A stretch of 64,000 nucleotides of DNA from Torymus aiolomorphi (lineage: Eukaryota > Arthropoda > Insecta > Hymenoptera > Torymidae). A program made the translations under genes and the position numbers. Of the stretch, positions 56,730 through 64,000 are shown in pieces. Where the stretch lies: NCBI GenBank assembly GCA_036365515.1, contig CM070873.1, positions 214,381,376 to 214,445,375 on the forward strand, read 5' to 3'. The stretch's first letter is position 1, and the number at the start of each line of letters is the position of its first letter. The notes below the pieces were generated by a model, which worked only from the letters and a program-made list of their open reading frames with translations, did not search any database and was not told the DNA's origin.

Positions 56730-57331
56730 ATGAAGTACATCGTCGACGTCCAAGGATTCAAGATTACCTTGAATGAATTCGTCTTCAAGGAGTTAGCTAT
56801 CGTCCCTCTCGAAGAAGACCCTATACCATCGGTTTTCCTGTTCAAACCACCGTATGCCTGGGACAAGCTGCTGGACAAAAATAAGTCCGAAAATCGCTGT
56901 CTCGAAGAGAATTTCCATGGAATCATGTGGAGAGCAGGCAACATCCCGTACGAACACGTTAGTAATACTCTTCGTGGCGTACTCTACGGAGCAGAGATAT
57001 ACGTGAAAGGGTTAGAGAAGAGTAAATGGTTGAAGAGATTTTTCCCTGAAGAGTAAGTTATAAAAGCATTTGCTTTTTCTGAAGTTCGTGAAAAGATTTC
57101 TCACGATTTCATTTTTTTTTTCTTAGATTAGTATTCAACATTGAAGAGATGGGATGCCCTTCACTGAGAAAGCTGCTGGTGGAACCTATTTCGTGCACCA
57201 ATCACAGCGCTTGCGACTTTTCAGTGTGCGCACTTCAAAACGCAATGGCTATGAAAAAATGGATGCTCGAGCAGCATAGTGAAAAAAAATTGAACAAAAT
57301 GACAGAATCTTACTATTTTATGTACGTTTGA
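56730..57331 (+). CDS. two-exon Polinton-linked protein of unknown function
   Basis: Exon 1 is 56730-57052 and exon 2 is 57127-57331, joined across a 74-bp intron (GTAAGT..TTCTTAG), giving 175 residues ending in YYFMYV. The ATG at 56730 is preferred over an upstream TTG. Exon 1 begins MKYIVDVQGFKITLNEFVFK and has FLFKPPYAWDKL, CLEENFHGIMWRAGNIPY and EIYVKG; exon 2 has EEMGCPSLRKL and a His/Cys-rich piece, CTNHSACDFSVCALQN. I know this family as widespread in insect genomes, often near mobile DNA. The opening VDVQGF..KELA loosely recalls a DEDD-type exonuclease (DVEGF), but that is only a thought. The gene is intact, unlike most neighbours, and diverges from the polymerase. Confidence 0.72.
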
Positions 57332-57704
57332 ATAATTAATGTAATTAATTTGAAGTATAAGTGAATAAATAATTTGTTTTTCTTTTAACGTATTTATTAG
57401 TTATTAATTTTACTAGCACTAGATTAGAAATCTGATTATTTAGTTATAATGCTAATACAATAAAATTGATTATTAAGCTATAAGTAGTATAACTTAACTT
57501 TCTACCACTAATAATTTATTACGATAATAATTTCTATACTTAAAAATGTATTACACATTTTTGAAAAGATGGTAGGCCAGGGCATCAAAAATATTTGCAT
57601 TATAGCAAGAGCGCGCGGAACATATAATACATACTCGTACAATACAGCAAGATGGCGTCACTATATAGAAAGAAGAAAGAATTACAGCGAGAGCGCTTGC
57701 GTGT
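57332..57704. other. non-coding right flank of the Polinton
   Basis: AT-rich, with AATAAA at 57364 as a possible polyadenylation signal of the two-exon gene. No terminal inverted repeat was recognised. Confidence 0.4.
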
Positions 57705-57743
57705 GTAGAGAGCGAGCGAGAGAGAGAGCGAGAGAGAGAGAGA
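57705..57743. repeat. GA microsatellite at the LINE's 3' end
   Basis: GAGAGCGAGCGAGAGAGAGA-type tract. On the LINE strand it is a CT tail directly after AATAAAGTTAT. Confidence 0.95.
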
Positions 57744-57906
57744 TAACTTTATTGTCCATATTAACAAACAGCAATATTTTACATTGACTTATGCTAGGCA
57801 AATATATATATTAATATTTTTACTTAATCTAATATTAACCTAGACTATCCTAGGTACGTTATACAGAACAAAAGATTCTATCAGCAGTGACTTAATTAAA
57901 TTAAAA

Positions 57907-60804
57907 TTAATCTGCAGATAAATGAGCCCATAAAGATTTTTTGAATGACTTAATAGAAGGCTGATGATGGATGGTAGATGGAAGGGTATTCCAAAAGCGA
58001 GCACCAGCGCATTGGAAAGAATATTTCCCAGCATCAATGCGCGCAAAAGGAATAGAGAGCTCTGGCACTTCACCTCGCACAGGACGTCTAGGTACATAGA
58101 TGGTAAAAAGATCTGCTAAGTAAGCAGGTTGGCGTAATCTCAGTACTTTATAGATTTGTAGGCCCAAAAAATAGTCACGCCTTTTAGAGACAGTGAGCCA
58201 ACTTAGTTTCTTCCTGTGCGGGGTGATGCTTTCATCAATTCCAACTCCTAAAACATATCTCATACCTGAGTTTTGTAAGACCTGGAGTTTGTTTGACAGC
58301 TCCTGAGTAAGATCTAGCAAGGCAACCGTACAGTAATCCAAGTAGGGGAAGAAAAGCGCCATAGCGAGCTGCTTCCGCAGTGCTTCCGTAGTATATTTCC
58401 GGAAAAACCTTAGAGTATAGAGAATACGATTAAACTTGCCTACCACCTGAGTAATGTGGGGCTTCCACGATAACTTGGAGTCAAGTATGACTCCAAGACT
58501 AGTAACCGTTTCCGAGAATGGGATTCTGACTCCAGAGCTCAGACTGAGACTGAGATCTTCCTCGCTGTAAGCTTTACTAACATAAAGTTGAACGCCAAAC
58601 ATGATGGCCTTAGTTTTAGTTTCATTCAGTCTGAGGCTGGAGTCAGCAGCCCACTCCGACACTGCGTCAGCGCCCCGCTCTAGCAATCTGATCCCCTCCC
58701 TGAGTTCACTGTAAGGAACAAGCACATATATTTGGAGGTCATCGGCATAAAGTATAAACCTTACTCCGACTTCCTCCAAGCGTGCACAAATATCATTAAT
58801 GTATTAGCAAAATAGCAGTGGTCCCAGGACGGAGCCTTGAGGAACTCCGATGTTAGTTTCTAATGGCAGCGATGAGCCGTTTTTCTTTGAGATTGTAAGT
58901 TGCTTCCTACCAAGTAAGTCGGAGCTTATCCAGGTAAGAACTCCGCCCGAGAAACCCATGCTACTTAGCTTACGTAAAAGTTTTGTTGGCGAGACTGTAT
59001 CAAACGCCTTGCTGAAATCAAACTGAGCCAGGAGTGTAACCAATCTCCGGTCCATGCCCATTCTGATATCATCCGTAAGTTTAATTAGTGCAGTCTGTGC
59101 AGCGTGATGCGGTCTAAAACCCGATTGCATACGATTTAGGATACCTTTCTCGGCTATAAAATCGGAGATTTGAGTGTGCACAATTTTCTCTAGTACTTTC
59201 GAAAGGAAGTTAAGTATGGCTATAGGCCGAAAGTCCGTCGTAGATGAAGGTATCGAACATTTTTTGAGTGGAATAACATGTGCACACTTCCAGTCCGAGG
59301 GAAAGACACCATGAGTAAGCGAAGAGTTAAATAGATTCACAAGTAGATGGCCGATGACCGGAAGCGCTTTCAACACCACACTTTGTGGAATACCGTCCTC
59401 TCCAATTGCCTTTGAGGAAAAGTGACTGATGGCTAAAATCACATCATTGATATCAATCTTTTTAAACTTAAAACCATCATTACTAGCTGAATTTATGATA
59501 TCAGAAATTGCACTAGGATTTTCATCCTGAGAGACCGATATGCTGGCAAAGTGAGCATTGAGCTCATCCGGGGTGAATCCATTTAAATCCTCCTTCTTCT
59601 TAGGCAAGAGACCCATATTGCGAAGCTCATTCCAGATGTTATTTGTACCAAGTGCTGCATAAAGTTTGTTATGCAGATACTGTGCTCTCGCAGCAGTCGT
59701 ACGATGAGCAGCCTCATCTCGCAATCTTTGGAACTCCGCCAAGAAGAAGGGATCAAGCCTACTATGGTATCTTCTGAGTACCGCATCACGCTTTTTATAA
59801 AGACGAAGCAGTTCGGCATCAACCCAAGGAGGTCTATTACTCTTAGGAGTAGCTTTTTTAAGAGGAGCCAGCTGATCAATGGCACCTGTGATGTTAGTGG
59901 TTAATTGCCGAACCGCTTCGTCTACTAGAGGATTATCGGAACACAGCAACGACCAATCACATTGACCCAACAAATGAACAAGATCAGATCCTTCGATCTT
60001 GTTGTATTCCCGATAATAGAAATCGTTAATTTCAGGCTCTAAAGGCGCAATGTCTATAATTGCACTAATGATGTTATGCTTGCTGGACCAAGGTGCAAAG
60101 TCGTTGCTGGATTTTAAGATCTTGTCATTGGAATCAACCATAATGGTATCAATCCAGGTGTGAGAATCAGTTTCCGGGGTGTGATGAGTGGCCCCATGAT
60201 ATACTACTTGTACAGCCAAATCATCAGCTAACTTACGTACAAATTTGGCATCAGCGTCATCAGTAAACAAGTCAGCGTTTAAATCTCCCATGATGATTTT
60301 ATGACTGTATGACCCACTGTATTCTTTCAGTTTATCTATAAGATCAGAATCTTTAATGCTAATAAAAAAAAAAAAAAAAAAAAAAAATGCTATTTTAGGA
60401 GGTCTATATATCACAGCAACGTAGATAGGACTGGAGTCCCCTTTTTGTACTGTGCAAAAAAGATATTCAGGTATGCCAGGTTTACCATCTACTTCCGTAT
60501 CGGATGAGCACAGCTTCTTAACTTTATAACCATCCCTGACATACAGGGCAACTCCACCCCCATTTACGTTCCTGTCTTGCCTAACTACATTAAAACCGTC
60601 AATGTCAATAACTGGCCCAACAACGCTCTTGCCAAGCCATGTCTCAGCGAGACCGAAGACATGGCACGATGGTGTGTTGGTAAGAAGGTTCCTGAGGCCA
60701 TTAATATGGCAGTCCTCCTCACCCCTTATGGAGATGATATTGAAGAAGAAAGCTCCAAAACCATCGACATCAGCCTTAACAGCACTTTTACATACATTCC
60801 CTAG
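57907..60804 (-). pseudogene. LINE ORF2: AP endonuclease + reverse transcriptase, one in-frame stop
   Basis: The frame is open from 60804, just after a TGA, but has no ATG, GTG or TTG until 60414, so the initiator is lost or lies in ORF1. The endonuclease part shows FGLAETWLG, VDIDGF-like DIDGFNVVRQDRN, NGGGVALYVR, IYRPPK and HKIIMGDLNADL. A T24 run (60363-60386, plus strand as A) codes a run of Phe inside it, probably a slippage expansion. The RT part has TDFRPIAILNFLSKVLEKIV, MQSGFRPHHAAQTAL, FDFSKAFDTV and IGVPQGSVLGPLLF; then a TAA at 58804-58806 interrupts the frame just before YIND. After it the same frame has the catalytic FILYADDLQIY and a C-terminal GARFWNTLP block. It would nick DNA and reverse-transcribe the LINE RNA. 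The group, CR1/jockey superfamily, is by remembered resemblance. Confidence 0.9.
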
Positions 60805-60815
60805 TCATGTCCTAT

Positions 60816-61531
<716 letters not shown>

Positions 61532-61711
61532 AAAACACACACACACGTGCGTAAGCAGAAAGAGAGGAAGAAGTTTTTTTCTTTTTATTATGGCCTTAAA
61601 AAAAACTCACTCGATGTCGACAAAATCGGGACGATATGTCGAAATCGAAGTGAGGCATCGCTTAGAAATAAAAACATAAAAGTTTTTAGCCAGCTCATGT
61701 CGTCGTAGCCG

Positions 61712-61999
61712 CTATATGCCTGAATGTCGTCCCTGAGGAGTCGAGGGTAATCGAGGCTCGGGTGACGGCGAGCGAGGTCCAGGTGGCGATCGAGGCTCTG
61801 GTGAGTGAGATTCTGACACATCTGGTAATGGTGATGATCGAGACCCGGGTGGCGATAGAGATTCAGATGGCAGTGGTTTCTGTGCTTCCCGGGCCATGTA
61901 CCACCGAAAATCTCGTTGCGACATACCGGGTGGGTGCTGTATAGCCTTTCGTCGCTGGTTGCGCTTCAAGCGTCGAGCCTCAGATCTCTGTCGCCCCAT
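61712..61999 (-). CDS. basic, proline/serine-rich small protein (possible Polinton gene)
   Basis: 95 residues with ATG at 61997-61999. It begins MGRQRSEARRLKRNQRRKAI, followed by QHPPGMSQRDFRWYMAREAQ, and then a Ser/Pro/Glu-rich tail with SPEPRSPPGPRSPSPEPRLP. I do not recognise a domain. The upstream region resembles promoters in the Polinton: a GCATAAAAGAG TATA-like word (62039-62049) about 40 bases before the start, and CATTCGTTTC shared with 56682-56691. It could be a Polinton gene separated from the rest by the LINE. The proline-rich part is a DNA repeat and may vary. Confidence 0.45.
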   Translation of the reverse strand: MGRQRSEARRLKRNQRRKAIQHPPGMSQRDFRWYMAREAQKPLPSESLSPPGSRSSPLPDVSESHSPEPRSPPGPRSPSPEPRLPSTPQGRHSGI

Positions 62000-62254
62000 G
62001 CCGATGAAACGAATGATGTTCTCTTATGCGGAGCGCTGGCTCTTTTATGCAGGTCAGAGCGCTCTTGCCGCACCAACCAGAGAATGCTGCTGGGAAGAGA
62101 GGGGGAGAACGCTACAATCGTTCGACTTAAAAAAAACTAGCATCATTCAAAACAACCTCGCTTTTAACGAGAATTATACTAATTTTAAAAAAAAATGTTA
62201 TTTAAAGAGAGCTCAACTAATAGTTTGATTCCTGAAAAAACATAAAAAAAATTT

Positions 62255-62362
62255 CTATCCGTGTGTGTGTGTGTCTGTGTGCGTGCGGGAGTGCGGGAGT
62301 GCGTGCGGGCGCGTATGTGCGTGCGTGCGTGCGTGCGTGCGTGTGCGTGTGCGTGTGTGTGT
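62255..62362. repeat. GT/GC microsatellite
   Basis: Alternating GTGT, GTGC and GCGG words over about 105 bases; the Cys/Val/Arg-rich frames from it are artefacts. Confidence 0.95.
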
Positions 62363-62430
62363 CTCATCAGCATGTACCGCTGCACGTTGGAGAAACATTT
62401 TCTCTCTCTCTCTCTCTCATTTCACATGCA

Positions 62431-62518
62431 CACATGTAATACCAAAAGAATATTATCGCAAGGTCATGACAAAAGCCGACTTATAATTAACTCACATGTA
62501 TGTGATAATATTCTTTGG
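62431..62518. repeat. short hairpin
   Basis: TACCAAAAGAATATTATCGC (62439-62460 region) pairs with GATAATATTCTTTGGTA (62503-62519), loop about 45 bases. Confidence 0.8.
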
Positions 62519-62669
62519 TATAAGTTACGTGTAAAAAAAAAATGAACCGTGAAGTGAGAAGAAAGAAACTTACGAGATCTCTAATGTGCCGATGTCCGTG
62601 ACATTCACTTATTCTCTATAATTTACTGCCGTGTAATATTTATTATATATATATGGGAGCGTCCAGCAG

Positions 62670-63357
62670 AAACGGGCCACCGAGCGCGCGCAGTGCCTTT
62701 TTCCGCGTAAAAGGCGCTCTGTTTAACTCGCTCATAATCGTATGCTGCGTCTTTGAAAAAAAAACCAAGGACCTATATCGATAGATTTTTTTCTGCTCTT
62801 TCCAATTGCGCCATTGTTTTTATTGCGAAATGCGTTCTTCCGGACGAAAACTCGAATTGAATATTGAAAGCCATTTTTCTCAAAGTATATCATGTTTTTT
62901 TTCAAAATAAACTACACCATTGGAAAGTACAACTCTTAAGCTTCAAAACCCTATCTTGGAGAAGTTGGAGAAATAAAGGGTTTAAAAGTAACAACATGAA
63001 AAAGACAGCGCCGATGGTCCGCGCGAGCCCCTCGCGCCCGTGCGTACGGCACGTTTAAGTGCACGCTCTATTCAATTCGCTAATAATCGTGTACCAAGTC
63101 TCTGAAAAAAGAACTAAGGACATATATCGATAGATTTTTTTCCTGCTCTTTCCAATGGTGCTATTATTTTTATTCCGAAATGCTTCCTTCTAGTTGAAAA
63201 TTCCATTTGAATGTTTAAACTCTTTTTTTTCAATAAAATATCAGTCTTTTCTTCAAAATGAATTATATTCTTCAAAAGTACAAGTCTTAAACTATAAAAT
63301 ATTATATTTTTAAGTTGAAACATGAAAAGTTCAAAAATAGTAAGATCAAAAAGACAG
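62670..63357. repeat. tandem duplication, about 340-bp unit
   Basis: The words ATATCGATAGATTTTTTTC, TGCTCTTTCCAAT and AAAAAGACAGCG recur in the same order at about 62775, 62795, 62998 and again at about 63123, 63145, 63351. The copies differ by many substitutions. Confidence 0.85.
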
Positions 63358-63566
63358 CGGCTGCCCGAACTTTTTACGCTTTCCTCAAGGGCGGATTAAT
63401 ATACGCGATGTGCTATTTCGCCCTTTCTTTTTTGTAAATATAAAATGTTTTGTAACTTACAATGCCAATGCGTGCACATAATTTTGTGGATCTAGTTGTA
63501 ACAGTTAGTATAATATTACAATGAACTTTGTTCATTTATATAACAAAATTTGAAAAACATAATATA
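63358..63566. other. non-coding, no gene seen
   Basis: AT-rich spacer; nothing recognised. Confidence 0.4.
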
Positions 63567-63878
63567 TTAGACATAAAAATATCCATGAACTAAATTACTA
63601 TCCAGTAATTTCAAAAGTAATATCTTTTCCATTTTTGTCAAATTTTGGTCATTCAACAATTTTTTCAAATTAAAAATAATTTCTTTAGAATCTTCTATTG
63701 AAATCTCACTCTCTTCTTCAATCTGAGCATTAGATTTTATTCGACAAGAATCGCATATTTTGTCTCTATCAGTTAAATGCGGATAACAAGCTCTAAGTTT
63801 ATCGGAAACAAACCTAAGTTTCGATGAATGCTTTATTTCATCAAATGGATTACAGCAACGATTTAAAATGTTAGACAT
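63567..63878 (-). CDS. Cys-rich small protein of unknown function
   Basis: From the ATG at 63878 the frame encodes 103 residues; an upstream ATG at 63941 would add 21. It starts MSNILNRCCNPFDEIKHSSK, then KLRFVSDKLRACYPHLTDRD and KICDSCRIKS, followed by an acidic/helical C-terminus ending HGYFYV. The CCNPF...CDSCR spacing recalls a family of insect proteins I have seen without known function, perhaps zinc-binding. GGGCTTAAATAGAGG (about 63970) upstream could be a TATA box. It is possibly the first exon of a longer gene; no donor was chosen because the frame ends in a plain stop. Confidence 0.5.
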   Translation of the reverse strand: MSNILNRCCNPFDEIKHSSKLRFVSDKLRACYPHLTDRDKICDSCRIKSNAQIEEESEISIEDSKEIIFNLKKLLNDQNLTKMEKILLLKLLDSNLVHGYFYV

Positions 63879-64000
63879 TTTATTAAGCTTTTTTTTATTA
63901 AGGCAATAAGACAAAGGGGCAAAGTAATAAGGCATGTGCATAAAGCACCTGGCTAGTGGGCGACGCAGGCCTCTATTTAAGCCCGCGGGGTGATGTTTTT

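Larger units (their letters stand above)
45115..57331. mobile_element. Polinton/Maverick DNA transposon, degraded, left end missing
   Basis: A 12-kb block with the Polinton gene set: protein-primed polymerase B, chromodomain retroviral-type integrase, A32-like ATPase, adenovirus-type protease, major and minor capsid proteins, a PLA2-like protein and small conserved proteins. Gene order and strand blocks fit insect Polintons. The left side stops inside the capsid C-terminus against a tandem array, so no left terminal repeat exists; I could not identify a right terminal repeat either. A basic ORF at 61712-61999, beyond the LINE, may belong to it. At least six frame-breaking changes show this copy is inactive. 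Confidence 0.93.

Noticed and set aside
62185..62545. Cys/Val/Arg-rich and His/Thr/Ala-rich ORFs
   Set aside because: They arise from a GT/GC microsatellite read in several frames.

Overview
This window is insect-type nuclear DNA: AT-rich, with very little host coding sequence and dense repeats. Short GT-AG introns of about 67-74 bp, TATA-box promoters, and insect-style transposons (a Penelope-like element, a Polinton/Maverick and a CR1/jockey-like LINE) all point to an arthropod. Several Polinton proteins look like copies I associate with parasitoid wasps and ants, so a hymenopteran is my best guess. That is inference, not something the sequence proves.

Layout. 1-2000: 3' part of a Penelope-like retroelement (reverse transcriptase plus GIY-YIG endonuclease, with a hammerhead-like motif after the ORF), cut by the window edge. 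2000-11650: non-coding DNA with dispersed repeats (three long copies and one fragment of a hairpin-ended family), a 114-bp tandem array, an RPC2 (RNA polymerase III subunit) fragment, long TA microsatellites inside an inverted repeat, and a 5S-rRNA-like fragment. 12096-16484: three large palindromic foldback elements, one carrying a tRNA-like sequence in each arm. 17287-20029: a 650-bp-arm inverted repeat. 20140-22360: a GGATTTC-rich tandem array, a broken SF3A3 fragment and an LTR-like block. 22385-26126: MITEs and another inverted repeat. 26390-29480: a second LTR-like block. 29900-39060: tandem and dispersed repeats, including a TTAA-flanked palindromic MITE nested in another repeat and about three 1-kb repeat units. 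39060-45130: GC-rich non-coding DNA, a two-exon gene fragment and a small tandem array.

45115-57331 is the richest part: a degraded Polinton. On the minus strand are a major capsid protein, a 48-aa protein, a minor capsid protein, an adenovirus-type protease, a phospholipase A2-like/basic protein, a small conserved protein and a protein-primed DNA polymerase B with two introns. On the plus strand are the packaging ATPase, a DUF8207-like protein, a coiled-coil protein, a chromodomain integrase and a two-exon protein of unknown function. Together these would replicate (polymerase), integrate (integrase) and, in a virus-like phase, package the DNA (ATPase, capsid, protease, PLA2-like). This copy carries frameshifts or stops in the capsid, PLA2-like, integrase, polymerase and small-protein genes, and its left end is missing, so it is a dead copy. 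A CR1/jockey-like LINE (57740-61391, minus) lies to its right with a CT microsatellite on both flanks. Beyond it are a basic/proline-rich ORF that may be one more Polinton gene, and a Cys-rich ORF near the right edge.
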